From assembly GCF_021650705.1 (NCBI RefSeq), contig NZ_CP087138.1, forward strand, positions 1,054,001 to 1,118,000: 64,000 nt of DNA, given 5' to 3'. The stretch's first letter is position 1. Every line of letters starts with the position of its first letter. The notes under the pieces are model-generated. The model was not told the DNA's origin and did no database searches. It was given only the letters and a program-made list of their open reading frames with translations. Both the position numbers and the translations under genes were made by a program. The DNA is from Pseudomonas sp. KNUC1026. GTDB lineage: Bacteria; Pseudomonadota; Gammaproteobacteria; Pseudomonadales; Pseudomonadaceae. Shown piece after piece: positions 27,637 through 37,545 of this stretch.

Positions 27637-28696
27637 ATGCGTTATCTGTTATCGCTCGCAGCGTGCCTGGCCGGCATCGCCCACGCGGCACCCGGCCCGC
27701 TTCCCGTGGAAAAGACCTTCAAGGATTGGTACGTCGCCTGCGACAACACCCTGCGATGTACAGCGGTCGCCGTGCACGAAATGGAAGGCGGCGCCAACCT
27801 GCTGCTGCGGATCAGCCGCCAGGCACCTTTCGATGCCGCACCGACGGTGGATGCGCTCACCTGGACCAGCGCTGGCCCCCGGCCGCTGTCGCTCGACGGC
27901 AAACCGCTGGCCACCGCGCTGGCGCCGGTGAACGATGGCGAGGCGGCCGGCTGGCACGGCGAGGGCGATACGGCGAGTGCTTTCCTTGCGGCCTTGCGTA
28001 ACGGCCGTGTGCTCAGCCAGCCCGGGCCGGACGGTGCGGCCAGTGCCTCACTCGATGGCCTGACCGCCAGCCTGCTGTTCATGGATGAGCAGCAGCGCGC
28101 GTTTGGGCACGCGTAGCGCGTTGATCCGGCCAGGGGACGGGGCTTCACTGACCGCACCGGCGCCACCTTTGCTGGCGCTGCAGCCGTTCGCACCGGTGCC
28201 GGCCTTGGCCGATGGCGAGGCCAAGCGGTTGGTCGAAACCGTGCGACAGGCCGCCGCTGACGATCTGAAGGGCGACACCGACACGGGCGAGCCCGCCGCC
28301 GAGCTGCAGGCCTGGGCACTCAACGCCAGCACCGCGCTGGTGATCGCTCGTTACGGCTGCGCAGCATACAACTGTGACCATCTCGTGTATCTGGTACCTC
28401 GCGCAGCGCCGCAACAGCTCCAGGCGCTGGACCTGCCGCCATTCCCGGCAGCCGAACCGATCACCAACACCGACGAGCAAAGCGCCTGGAGCTGGGGCGC
28501 GGTGAGCTACGACCCCGCCACCGGTGAACTGGAGGCTTTCAGCAAGGCGCGCGGGCTGGGTGATTGCGGCAGCATCGGGCGCTGGCGGTTCGACGGCGAG
28601 CGCTTCCAGCCGCTGTTCAGTGCCAGCATGGGCGAATGCGTGGGCTGTCCGTCGACACTGTGGCCGGTGTCGTACCGCGCCGATCCCGGGCTTTAG
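27637..28696 (+). CDS. DUF1176 periplasmic protein (one extra base)
   Basis: About 352 residues after repair. A signal peptide (MRYLLSLAACLAGIAHA) is followed by KTFKDWYVACDNTLRCTAV, and the C-terminal half has WSWGAVSYDPATGEL and GDCGSIGRWRFDG with paired cysteines. This is the DUF1176 plan, of unknown function. The frame slips near 28098-28106, where one base too many turns QQRRLGTRSALI into a premature end at 28116. It follows the M48 gene by about 60 bp. Confidence 0.85.
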
Positions 28697-28785
28697 CGGC
28701 CCGCTGGCACAAACCCGCTATAGTTCGCTGCACCGCGCCGGGCAGGGCATCACGCCTGCCCGCGCTCCCGTGCAGGAGAACGACC

Positions 28786-29540
28786 ATGCCCCACGAACAG
28801 CACGTCATCACCACCGCCAGCGGCCAGTGCCCGGTCCATGTGTTGACGCCCGAAGACGGATGCGGCGGCCCCGCCATCGTGTTCTACATGGACGCCGGTG
28901 GCATCCGCCCTGCGCTGATCGCCATGGCCAGCCGGCTGGCCCGCGCCGGCTACGTGGTGCTGTTGCCCGATCTGTTCTACCGCTACGGCAGCTACGGCCC
29001 GTTTGACCCGGTCGAAGTGTTCAAGGGGGACTGGCGGGCGGTGCTCGGGCCGCTGATGGGCACCACTGGGGTCGCCAGGTCGGCAGAGGATACCGATGCC
29101 TTTCTCGCCTATCTGGGCACCCGCTCGGATGTGCGCGGCAGCCAGGTCGGGGCGGTGGGGTTCTGCATGGGTGGGGGCATGGCCATTGCCGCTGCCGGCA
29201 CCCGGCCCGATCGTTTCGCTGCGGTGGCGAGTTTTCACGGCGGCAACCTGGCCACCGACGCCCCGGACAGCCCGCACACCTATGCCGCCTCCCTCGACGC
29301 CGAGCTGTACATCGCCGCAGCCGAGCAGGATGGCAGCTACCCGCCGAGATGGCCGCCCGCCTGGAGCAGGCACTGGCTGCGGCCGGTGTGCGCCACAGCG
29401 CCGAAGCCTATGCCGCCGCGCATGGCTGGATGAATGTGGACTTCCCGGTGTACGACGAACAGGCCGCCGAGCTGGGCTGGCAGAAGATGCTCAGCTTCTT
29501 CGCGCGCACCCTCACCGCACCGGCCATGCAGGCGGGTTGA
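28786..29540 (+). CDS. Dienelactone hydrolase family protein (one-base gap)
   Basis: About 251 residues of the alpha/beta-hydrolase fold. The nucleophile motif GFCMGGG has cysteine at about 128, and later LYIAAAEQDGSYPPEM and HGWMNVDFPVYD carry the expected acid and histidine. Dienelactone hydrolases open lactone rings in aromatic degradation, but many family members have other ester substrates. The frame breaks near 29345, where CCGAG should be CCGGAG. A GGAG site precedes ATG 28786. Confidence 0.87.
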
Positions 29541-29567
29541 GCGGTTATCTGCCCATCCAGCCTGAAT

Positions 29568-29593
29568 CGCCCTTGAACGAATTTTCAGGGGCG
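29568..29593. repeat. Inverted repeat between dienelactone hydrolase and eptA
   Basis: Ten-base arms (29568-29577, 29584-29593; one wobble pair) around a CGAATT loop. No T-run follows, so this is either an atypical terminator or an operator for the phosphoethanolamine transferase gene. Confidence 0.35.
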
Positions 29594-29711
29594 ACTATTC
29601 ACCACGGTCTTTTTCACGAAAAATTGCCGCGCCAGCGCCTAGATTCCGCCGCCATGACCCCGGCGCCCGTGAGCGCCACCCCGTTGGTTCGAAGAAGAAG
29701 CCAGACCGCCT

Positions 29712-31328
29712 ATGTACAAACCCTCTGCCGTGCGGCCCGAAGCCGTGACCCTGGCCGCCAGCGCGCTGCTGTTGGCCCTGTTCAACGTGCCGCTGTGGCA
29801 GCGCCTGCTTGAAGTGACCCAGCAGAGCGGTGGCTGGGTGTTGCGGGCGGCCTTCATCGCCATGGTGGGGCTGGCCTTCAATCTGGTGCTGAGCCTGCTG
29901 GCCGGGCGCTGGACGCTCAAGCCGCTGCTGACGGTGCTGTTCATGGCCAGCGCCGGGGCGGCGTACTTCATGAACGAATACGGCGTGATGATCGACGCGG
30001 GCATGTTCCGCAACGTCGCCGAAACCGACGTGAGCGAGGTGGGCGGGCTGCTGTCGCTCAAGCTTCTGGGCTACCTGGCGCTGCTGGGCGTGCTGCCTTC
30101 GCTGGTGCTGTGGCTGTGGCCGGTGAGCTACCGGCGCTGGTCGCGGGCGCTGTTGAGCAAGTTTCTGGTGGCGGTGGGCAGCGCCTGCCTGATCAGCGTT
30201 CTGGCGCTGAGCAACTATCAGGGCCTGGCCTCGCTGTTTCGCAACCACCACGAACTGCGCCTGCTGGTGGTGCCCAGCAACCTGATCGGCGCCACGCTGG
30301 GCTACCTGGGTGAGCAGGTCGAAAGCGCCCGCCATCCGTTTCGCGCCATCGGCGAAGACGCCCACCTGGCGCCAGCCTGGCAACAGCACACGCGCAAGAC
30401 ACTCACCGTGCTGGTAGTGGGGGAGAGCGCCCGCGCCGAGAACTTCAGCCTGCTGGGTTACAGCCGCGACACCAACCCGAAACTGGCCGCCGAACAGGGC
30501 CTGATCGCCTTCCCCGATGTGCACTCCTGCGGCACCGAAACGGCAGTGTCGGTGCCGTGCATGTTCTCCAACCTCACCCGCAAGGACTATTCGGCAAGCG
30601 TGGCCGCCAACCAGGAAGGGCTGCTGGATGTGCTCAAGCACGCCGGGCTCGACGTGATCTGGCTGGACAACCAGTCTGGCTGCAAGGGCACCTGCTCACG
30701 GGTGAGCTACCGCAACCTGAGCAACGAAACCGACCCGGCGTATTGCGAAGGCGGCGAATGCCACGACGCGATCCTGCTGCGCGATTTGCCAGGGCTGCTC
30801 GACAACCTGACCCGCGACACCGTGCTGGTGCTGCACCAGATGGGCAGCCACGGCCCGGAGTACTACAAGCGCGTGCCGGCAGGCTTCGAGCCTTTCACCC
30901 CGGTGTGCCGGAGCAATGCCCTGAACAACTGCAGCCAGGCGCAGATCGTCAGCGCCTACGACAACACCCTGCGCTACACCGACCAGGTGCTGGCCAGCCT
31001 GATCGACACCCTGCGCGCGCGCCAGGGCAGCGTCGACAGCGCGATGCTTTACCTTTCGGACCACGGCGAATCATTGGGCGAGTACAACCTGTTCCTGCAT
31101 GGCACGCCCTACATGCTGGCGCCTGAGCAGCAAAAGCACGTGCCGATGCTGGCGTGGTTTTCCGACGGCTACCAGCAGGCACTGAAGGTCGATACCGGCT
31201 GCCTGCAAGCCAGCCGTGAGCGCCCGCTCAGCCAGGACAACCTGTTTCACTCGATGCTTGGCCTGCTGCAGGTGCAAACCGGCGTCTATGACCCGGCCCT
31301 GGACCTGTTCGCCAGGTGCCGAGGCTGA
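29712..31328 (+). CDS. eptA: Lipid A phosphoethanolamine transferase
   Basis: A 538-residue inner-membrane enzyme: five N-terminal membrane segments, then a periplasmic sulfatase-like domain. That domain contains LVVGESARAENFSLLGYSRD, CGTETAVSVPCMFS with the nucleophilic threonine at about 277, and metal-site motifs HQMGSHGPEY and LSDHGESLGE. Paired cysteines (SGCKGTCS, CEGGECH) match the family's disulfides. It adds phosphoethanolamine to lipid A, lowering negative charge and reducing polymyxin binding. No PmrA-type box was recognised upstream. Confidence 0.9.
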   Translation: MYKPSAVRPEAVTLAASALLLALFNVPLWQRLLEVTQQSGGWVLRAAFIAMVGLAFNLVLSLLAGRWTLKPLLTVLFMASAGAAYFMNEYGVMIDAGMFRNVAETDVSEVGGLLSLKLLGYLALLGVLPSLVLWLWPVSYRRWSRALLSKFLVAVGSACLISVLALSNYQGLASLFRNHHELRLLVVPSNLIGATLGYLGEQVESARHPFRAIGEDAHLAPAWQQHTRKTLTVLVVGESARAENFSLLGYSRDTNPKLAAEQGLIAFPDVHSCGTETAVSVPCMFSNLTRKDYSASVAANQEGLLDVLKHAGLDVIWLDNQSGCKGTCSRVSYRNLSNETDPAYCEGGECHDAILLRDLPGLLDNLTRDTVLVLHQMGSHGPEYYKRVPAGFEPFTPVCRSNALNNCSQAQIVSAYDNTLRYTDQVLASLIDTLRARQGSVDSAMLYLSDHGESLGEYNLFLHGTPYMLAPEQQKHVPMLAWFSDGYQQALKVDTGCLQASRERPLSQDNLFHSMLGLLQVQTGVYDPALDLFARCRG

Positions 31329-31384
31329 CCTGCAGCCAGGCGCCAAGCAAGATATACTGCGCGGCATTGCCTGAGGAGTGCCGC

Positions 31385-32535
31385 GTGCCAATCAACATCG
31401 AATGGGTCCTTGACGACGCAAGCCTCGCTGCCTGTTGCCAGCAATGGCGCACGCTTTCCTTTATCGCGGTCGACACCGAGTTCATGCGGGTCGACACCTT
31501 CTACCCGCAAGCCGGGCTGGTGCAGGTCAGCGATGGCCGCACGGCCTGGCTGGTCGACCCCCTCTGCATCGACCAGTGGGCGCCGCTCGCCGAAGTGCTC
31601 GAGGCGCCTTCGGTGCTCAAGGTACTGCACGCCTGTGGCGAAGACCTTGAAGTGCTGCTGCGCCTGACCGGCGCGTCACCCCTGCCGCTGTTCGACACGC
31701 AACTGGCCGCCGCCTACCTGAACCTGGGCTTTTCCATGGGCTATTCGCGCCTGGTGCGAGGAAGTGCTCGGGCTGGAGCTGCCAAAAGGCGAAACGCGCT
31801 CCGACTGGCTGCAGCGGCCGCTGGCCGACAACCAGGTGCGCTACGCCGCCGAAGACGCCCTGCACCTGGCCGAGCTCTACACGGCGCTCAAGCCGCGGTT
31901 GTCCGATGAAAAAACCGCCTGGGTGCTCGATGACGGCCAGGAGCTGGTTACCCAACTCACCCGCGAGACCGACCCTCGCGAGCTGTACCGCGACGCCAAG
32001 CTCGCCTGGAAGCTGGCCCCGGCGCAGTTGGCGGTGATGCGCGAGTTGCTGTGCCTGGCGCGAAGCCCAGGCGCGCCTGCGTGACGTGCCACGCAACCGC
32101 ATCCTCAAGGAAAGCAGCCTGTGGCCGCTGGCGCGCTACCAGCCCGACAACCTCACCGCCATGGCCAAGATCGAGGACATGCACCCGCGCACCCTGCGCC
32201 AGGATGGCGAGGCGCTGATCGAACTGATCCGCGCCGCGGCCAGCCAGCCGCGCGAGCAGTGGCCACAGGTGCTGCCCGACCCGCTGCCGATCGAAGCCTC
32301 CGGCATCCTCAAGCGCCTGCGCGCGGTGGGCCAGGCCGAGGCCGCCGAGCTTGGCATCGCGCCTGAACTGGCCACGCGCAAGAAAACCCTCGAAGCGCTG
32401 CTGCGCTCGGGCTTTCCCGACGGCCCCTATCACTTGCCCGACTCCCTGCGCGGCTGGCGCCGCGAGCGCCTGGGGCAGAAACTGCTCGACGCCCTCGACG
32501 GGCGGCAGCCTGTCGGGCCAAAGGAAACCGCATGA
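31385..32535 (+). CDS. rnd: Ribonuclease D (two extra bases)
   Basis: A 3'-5' exoribonuclease for tRNA and stable-RNA maturation, about 382 residues after repair. DEDD exonuclease motifs include [14 protein letters not shown] and [17 protein letters not shown] domains follow ([19 protein letters not shown]). The frame slips twice: near 31757, where CGAGG should be CAGG (restoring [14 protein letters not shown]), and at 32054-32055, where CC should be C (restoring [14 protein letters not shown]). The start is GTG 31385 after GAGGAG. Its stop overlaps the ycgL start as ATGA, a conserved pairing. Confidence 0.92.
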
Positions 32536-32826
32536 AACGCATCTGCTCGATCTACAAAAGCCCGCGCAAGAGCGGTATGTACCTCTACACCCTCAAGGCC
32601 GATGGCATCGCCAACGTGCCCGAAGGCCTGCTGCCGCTGTTCGGCACGCCCGTGCACGCCTTCGACCTGGTGCTCACTCCCGAGCGCACGCTGGCGCGTG
32701 AAGACATCGCCAAGGTGCTGGAAAACCTCGACACTCAGGGCTACCACCTGCAGATGCCGCCGCCTGAAGAGGAGTACATCGAGCATCTGCCTGAGGAGCT
32801 GCTGCCGGCGCAACGATCCGGTCTGA
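32532..32826 (+). CDS. YcgL-domain protein (one extra base near its end)
   Basis: A small conserved protein starting [19 protein letters not shown] with [20 protein letters not shown], the YcgL family of unknown function, always coupled to rnd in Pseudomonas. The family ends EELLRRNDPV at about 97 residues. Here an extra C at 32804-32805 shifts the frame; removing it restores exactly that ending and the stop at 32826. As sequenced, the frame would run on to 32882. Confidence 0.9.
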
Positions 32827-32903
32827 CGATTTCACTGTCAGGCCCCGGATTTTTCGATACTGTAGCGCCCTGTTTTGAATGATGAGTGCGCATCGCCCTT
32901 ACA

Positions 32904-32983
32904 TGTCGCCCGGCGAGCCGGCCTCCCACAGATTTGCATGCTGGCGGTGCAGCCTTTGTGGGAGGCCGGCTCGCCGGGCGACA
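32904..32983. repeat. REPIN-like element: perfect inverted pair of REP palindromes
   Basis: A 27-bp REP at 32904-32930 and its exact reverse complement at 32957-32983 are separated by 26 bp. The arrangement is that of a REPIN, the mobile unit of two inverted REPs moved by RAYT transposases. It lies between ycgL and the 2-hydroxyacid dehydrogenase gene. Confidence 0.85.
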
Positions 32984-33064
32984 TGCACCAGGCAACGCGC
33001 ACCAGAAATCGATCGGCAACCCTGAAGTGCCGACGCGTGCCCGCTTCCCCTGCAAGGTCCCCAC

Positions 33065-33997
33065 ATGCCCGTCCTGATCGCGGAGCACAGCTTCGCCACC
33101 TACGTTCGCCTGCTCGGCGAGCAAGCCCCCCATCTCGAAGTGCTTACCAGTGACGATTCCGCCGTGCTTGCCGAGCACGCGGCCCGCTGCGATATCTGGC
33201 TAGGCCAACCCGACCTGCTGGCAAGCCTGCTGCGCCAGGGCCACCGCCCGCGCTGGGTGCAGTCCACCTGGGCCGGCATCACGCCGTTGCTGGCAGAGGG
33301 TTTGCCGCGCGACTACGCGCTCTCCCGCGCGGTAGGCATCTTCGGCCAGGTCATGGCCGAGTATGTGCTCACCTACCTGCTGGGCCATGAACGCTTTGTG
33401 CTCTCGCGGCTGGTCAGCCAGGTCGAGCGGCGCTGGGATAACCGCCTCGCCCCGAGCCTGCGCGGCAAGCGCGTGCTGATCGTCGGCACCGGCGACATCG
33501 GCGTGGCGGTGGCGCGTTTTCTCAAGCCGTTCGGCGTGAAGCTGCAAGGCATCGCCAGCCGCCCGCGCAAGCAGGCGCCGTTCACCCGGGTCGGTGGGCT
33601 GGAGGCCTTGCCTGAGCGCGTGGCCGAGGCCGATTACGTGGTGAACCTGCTGCCCAACACGCCGGCCACCGAAGACATCTATAACGCCGAGCTGTTCGCG
33701 CGCTTCAACCCCGATGCGTTGTTCATCAATGCCGGGCGGGGCACCTCGGTGGTCGATGCCGACCTGGTCGAGGCCCTCAAGCAGGGCCACCTGGCGGGCG
33801 CGGTAATCGACGTTTGCCGCCAGGAGCCGCTGCCGCAGCGCCACCCGTTCTGGACTGCCTGGGGGCTTCTGCTCACCGGCCACAGCGCGGCGCCCACTTC
33901 GCCCGAGCTGATGACAGAACTGTTCTTGAAAAACCTCAAGGCCTTCGAGGCCGGCCAGGCGCTCAAAGGCTCAGTGGACTTCGACCGCGGCTACTGA
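33065..33997 (+). CDS. D-2-hydroxyacid dehydrogenase (glyoxylate/hydroxypyruvate reductase type)
   Basis: A 310-residue NAD(P)-dependent enzyme. The nucleotide-binding VGTGDIG is at about 141-147. The catalytic set is present: arginine in INAGRGTSVVD (about 227), glutamate in VCRQEPLP (about 255) and histidine in TGHSAAPT (about 274). It interconverts 2-keto acids and D-2-hydroxy acids; by overall look it is closest to GhrA-like reductases. Its last 7 bp overlap the convergent acyltransferase gene. Confidence 0.88.
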   Translation: MPVLIAEHSFATYVRLLGEQAPHLEVLTSDDSAVLAEHAARCDIWLGQPDLLASLLRQGHRPRWVQSTWAGITPLLAEGLPRDYALSRAVGIFGQVMAEYVLTYLLGHERFVLSRLVSQVERRWDNRLAPSLRGKRVLIVGTGDIGVAVARFLKPFGVKLQGIASRPRKQAPFTRVGGLEALPERVAEADYVVNLLPNTPATEDIYNAELFARFNPDALFINAGRGTSVVDADLVEALKQGHLAGAVIDVCRQEPLPQRHPFWTAWGLLLTGHSAAPTSPELMTELFLKNLKAFEAGQALKGSVDFDRGY

Positions 33998-36063
33998 ACA
34001 GCGGCAACCGCAGCCGGCTCGACGATCTGCCGCACCACCGCCAGGCTGCGTTCTGCGCCTTGTGCGTTGAGGTGGTCGCTGTCCTTGTACCAGGGCTGCA
34101 GGTCGCCGATCAGGCAGCGCTGGGCATCGCAGAACGCCGCATCCAGGCTGAACAGCCGAACCTGGCCAGCATCGGCCAGTTGCTGCAGGTAGCCGCGGCT
34201 GTAGGCTTGCAGTGCCTTGTGTTCCGTGTAGGGCACCGACAGCGCCTGAATGGCCGCGAGTTTATCGGCCTGGCTATCCTGCTGCTGGTGCGCCAGGCGG
34301 TAATACAGGTTGCGCGGGCTGGCCAGTTGCTGCGGCGCCTGGGCGACCACATCCACCTGCGCGCCCAGCGCGCGGTATTGCGCCACGGTGCGGGCCAGCC
34401 CGGCTTCGAACACCTGCCGTGAGGTGGCCTGATCCTGGCGGCTGTGCTCGGCATCGGTGAGGAAGTAGCGCACCTTGCGCGCGCCCTGATAGCCGCCGTC
34501 GGTGTACAGCGACCAGCGTGCAATCAGTACCACGTGCTTGACCTTGTGCTCGCGCACGAAGTCCAGTTGCCGCTGCGCAAGCTTCTGGCAGGCAGCCGGG
34601 GCGTAGTTGCCGGCGATTACATCCACGCCCAGTAGCGGCGGGCAACCGCCCACGCCCAGGTGCGCGATGCCGTGCGGCAGGCCATCGGCCAACTGAGCGA
34701 AGGCCGGCAGCAGCGCTTCGGAATGGCTGTCGCCGAACACTGCAAGGCTCGCGCCGTCCGTGTCGTTCGCCGCACCGAAGTAACACAGCGCGATGCTCTG
34801 GCCGTCGCCGTTGTAGCCCTGGTCGCAGGCATGGCGGATGGTCGGGTCCAGGAATGCGTTGACCAGCGCAGGGTCGAGGTTGTAGCGGCCCGGGAAGCCC
34901 TGCTGCTGATAGCCCAGCAAACCGATGGCCATGAACGCCACCGAGGCCAGGGCGCTGGCGCTGAAGATCTGCCGGCGGCTGACGCGCTGCTTGTCGCGAA
35001 ACGGCCCCTCGATAAAGCGCCAGCTCAACCATGCCAGCACCAGCGACAGCGCCGCCAGCCCCAGCATGGCAGCGGTGGAGGGCGGCATCAGGTCGGCGTT
35101 GCGGGCAAAGGCGAACAACGGTTGGTGCCATAGGTAGGCGCTGTAGCTGATCAGGCCGATGCCTACCAGCGGCCGGCTGGCCAACAGCCGACCGGCGAAG
35201 GTGTGCGGGCTGCAGCTGGCGATCACCAGGGCAGCGCCCAAGGTCGGGAACAGCGCGTGCAGGCCGGGAAACGGCGTGCCCAGGCCGAAACTGAACACCG
35301 CGTAGCCGATCAGGCCCAGGCCCAGCAGCCCGCCCACTTCAGCCAGCGGGCCTTGGGCCGGTTGAGCCCGATGCTGCAACGCGAACGCCAGCAGCGAGCC
35401 GAGCAGCAGCTCCCAGCCACGCGCCGGCAGCAGATAGAAGGCTGCGGTCGAGGCCTGTTGCGCACCGTATTCGGCCCACACCAGGCTGGCGAGCCCCAGC
35501 AGCGCAAGCCCGGCCACCAGCAGCCGGCGCGGCAGGTGCCAGCCCAACCACAGCAACAGCGGGAAGATCAGGTAGTACTGCTCCTCGACCGCCAGGGTCC
35601 AGGTGTGGATCAGCGGTTTCAGCTCGACATCGCCGCCGAAGTAGCCGGTCTCCATCCAGAACAGCGCGTTGGAGGAAAACACCGGCACCGTCACCAGGCT
35701 CTTGGCGAAGCTGCGCAGGGCGATGGGGTCCAGCCACAGCCACGCCAGCGGCAAGCACACAGCCATCATCACGAACAACGGCGGCAGAATGCGCCGCGCC
35801 CGGCGTTCGTAGAAGCGCAGCACGCTGAAGCTGCCGCGTTCATGCTCGTTGAGCAGGATCGAGGTGATCAGGTAGCCGGAGATCACGAAAAACACGTCCA
35901 CCCCGACAAACCCTCCGCCGAACAGGCTGATGCCTGCGTGGTAGAGAATCACCGGGAGCACGGCAATGGCGCGCAAGCCATCGACTTCCGCGCGATAGGG
36001 CACGGAAGAATGAGGGCATTCTTCATGGGTCGGAAACCTGGAAAAGTCAGCGGGTACGCTCAC
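33991..36063 (-). CDS. Acyltransferase 3 / SGNH-domain O-acetylase (OafA-like)
   Basis: A 690-residue membrane protein. The first ~370 residues are an acyltransferase-3 domain with about ten membrane segments: YRAEVDGLRAIAVLPVILYH, GVDVFFVISGYLIT and FYERRARRILPP. The C-terminal ~300 residues are a periplasmic SGNH hydrolase domain, with the GDSHSE nucleophile block and a DSDHLN-type acid/histidine block near the end. Such proteins O-acetylate lipopolysaccharide or other surface glycans. It stands alone, so the target is unknown. Confidence 0.87.
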   Translation of the reverse strand: MSVPADFSRFPTHEECPHSSVPYRAEVDGLRAIAVLPVILYHAGISLFGGGFVGVDVFFVISGYLITSILLNEHERGSFSVLRFYERRARRILPPLFVMMAVCLPLAWLWLDPIALRSFAKSLVTVPVFSSNALFWMETGYFGGDVELKPLIHTWTLAVEEQYYLIFPLLLWLGWHLPRRLLVAGLALLGLASLVWAEYGAQQASTAAFYLLPARGWELLLGSLLAFALQHRAQPAQGPLAEVGGLLGLGLIGYAVFSFGLGTPFPGLHALFPTLGAALVIASCSPHTFAGRLLASRPLVGIGLISYSAYLWHQPLFAFARNADLMPPSTAAMLGLAALSLVLAWLSWRFIEGPFRDKQRVSRRQIFSASALASVAFMAIGLLGYQQQGFPGRYNLDPALVNAFLDPTIRHACDQGYNGDGQSIALCYFGAANDTDGASLAVFGDSHSEALLPAFAQLADGLPHGIAHLGVGGCPPLLGVDVIAGNYAPAACQKLAQRQLDFVREHKVKHVVLIARWSLYTDGGYQGARKVRYFLTDAEHSRQDQATSRQVFEAGLARTVAQYRALGAQVDVVAQAPQQLASPRNLYYRLAHQQQDSQADKLAAIQALSVPYTEHKALQAYSRGYLQQLADAGQVRLFSLDAAFCDAQRCLIGDLQPWYKDSDHLNAQGAERSLAVVRQIVEPAAVAAVQ

Positions 36064-36147
36064 CGCACTGCCAGCGGGGGCAGAGGGGCGATAAAAGAAG
36101 GGGAATTCAGGTTGCCGTTTTACTCCGGCGCGCCGGATTTGTCGAGA

Positions 36148-36166
36148 TGCCCGCGCTGGGCGGGCA
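36148..36166 (-). terminator. Hairpin downstream of the sulfate-binding protein gene
   Basis: TGCCCGC (36148-36154) pairs with GCGGGCA (36160-36166) around a 5-nt loop, 9 bp after the stop of the gene at 36175. The following minus-strand sequence has only a weak A/T stretch. A further perfect 14-bp palindrome TCCGGCGCGCCGGA lies at 36124-36137. Confidence 0.4.
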
Positions 36167-36174
36167 CCATCGGG

Positions 36175-37179
36175 TTACGGCTGGTAGATCTGGTCGAACA
36201 CGCCGCCGTCGGCGAAGTGGGTCTTCTGCACGGTGCGCCAGTCACCGAAGGTTTTTTCCACAGAGATCAGCTCGACCTTGGGGAAACGGTCGGTGTACTT
36301 GGCCGCGACAGCGGGGTCACGCGGGCGCAGGTAGTTCCTGGCGGCGATTTCCTGGCCTTCGGGCGACCACAGGAACTTGAGGTAATCCTCGGCCAGGGCG
36401 CGGGTGCCTTTCTTGTCGACGACCTTGTCGACCACGGCCACCGGCGGCTCGGCTTCGGCCGACACGCTGGGGTACACCACCTCGAACTGGTCGCGGCCGA
36501 ATTCACGGGCGATCATCTCGGCCTCGTTCTCGAAGGTCACCAGCACGTCGCCGATCTGGTTTTTCATGAAGGTGGTGGTGGCGGCGCGGCCGCCGGTGTC
36601 CAGTACCGGCACCTGCTTGAACAGCTTGCCGACGAACTCGCGGGCCTTGGCATCATCGGCGCCGTGGCGTTGCGCGTAGGCCCAGGCCGAGAGGTAGGTG
36701 TAGCGGCCGTTGCCACTGGTCTTGGGGTTGGGCACGACCACTTCGACGCCGTCCTTGATCAGGTCGGGCCAGTCCTTGAGCGCCTTGGGGTTGCCCTTGC
36801 GCACGATGAACACGGTCGCCGAGGTGAATGGCGCGCTGTTGTTGGGCAGGCGGGTGGCCCAGTCCTTCGGCACCAGGGCGCCGTTGTCGGCCAGGGCATT
36901 GATGTCGGTGGCCATGTTCATGGTGATCACATCGGCCTGCAGGCCATCGATCACCGAGCGCGCCTGTTTGCTGGAGCCGCCGAACGACAGTTGCAGGTTG
37001 GCTTCAGGCTTGCCTTCATCCTTCAGGTGCTGGGTGAAGGCGGCGTTGTAGTCTTTGTAGAAATCGCGCATTACGTCGTAGGAAACGTTCAGCAGGGTGG
37101 GCTTGGCATCGGCGGCCAGGGCATTGGCGCCCCAGGCCAGGCCTGCGGCGAGCAGGGAGGCGCTTAACAGTCGTTTCAC
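36175..37179 (-). CDS. sbp: Periplasmic sulfate/thiosulfate-binding protein
   Basis: About 334 residues with a signal peptide (KRLLSASLLAAGLAWGANALA) and the sulfate-binding family segments NVSYDVMRDFYKDYN, SFGGSSKQARSVIDGLQAD, NPKTSGNGRYTYL and FVIRKGNPK-like. It delivers sulfate to the CysTWA ABC importer. No cysT, cysW or cysA gene lies downstream; an OafA-like gene comes next instead, so this is an orphan binding protein. The start is GTG 37179 or TTG 37185; the AAAGGA site fits either. Confidence 0.88.
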   Translation of the reverse strand: MKRLLSASLLAAGLAWGANALAADAKPTLLNVSYDVMRDFYKDYNAAFTQHLKDEGKPEANLQLSFGGSSKQARSVIDGLQADVITMNMATDINALADNGALVPKDWATRLPNNSAPFTSATVFIVRKGNPKALKDWPDLIKDGVEVVVPNPKTSGNGRYTYLSAWAYAQRHGADDAKAREFVGKLFKQVPVLDTGGRAATTTFMKNQIGDVLVTFENEAEMIAREFGRDQFEVVYPSVSAEAEPPVAVVDKVVDKKGTRALAEDYLKFLWSPEGQEIAARNYLRPRDPAVAAKYTDRFPKVELISVEKTFGDWRTVQKTHFADGGVFDQIYQP

Positions 37180-37286
37180 GTGCAAAAGGTCCTTTTCTAT
37201 GGCGGGCAGGGCAGTGTGCCGGCGACTATAGCCGCCCCCTGTCGCCTTCGAAAGTTCCGAAGGTTCGGGCCTTATGCTTTTTGGTG

Positions 37287-37394
37287 TTATGGCTTGTCTT
37301 CGGGATTGAACAGGCCCAGCGCCGGCAGCGCGAACGGGCAGGCAGCCAGGGCGGCGAAAGCGGCGATCAACAGGCTCAAGGTAGGCAGGTCCAT
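37287..37394 (-). CDS. Small hydrophobic ORF upstream of sbp
   Basis: A 35-codon frame, MDLPTLSLLIAAFAALA followed by a proline-containing hydrophobic stretch and a charged NPEDKP end. GGAG lies upstream of its ATG at a slightly long distance, and a longer start (40 residues) is possible. It looks like a single-pass membrane peptide. I do not recognise it; it is not the known oscA product. It may be a real small gene or chance. Confidence 0.35.
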   Translation of the reverse strand: MDLPTLSLLIAAFAALAACPFALPALGLFNPEDKP

Positions 37395-37545
37395 GGCAAT
37401 GGGCTCCATCGGGATGAAAGGGTATCGGTGTGTGGGGCCCATGTTACGCCGCGGCCTGCAAAGCAGAAGGCAGCGCGTGGCGATGGTAACTATCAAGGCC
37501 GCTGATGACTGCGTTATAGTCCGCGCTTTTGCACGGGAAGCTCCC

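Noticed and set aside
35203..37167. Long plus-strand open frame opposite the acyltransferase and sulfate-binding genes
   Set aside because: Spans two real minus-strand genes and their intergenic gap; composition is typical of an antisense shadow.
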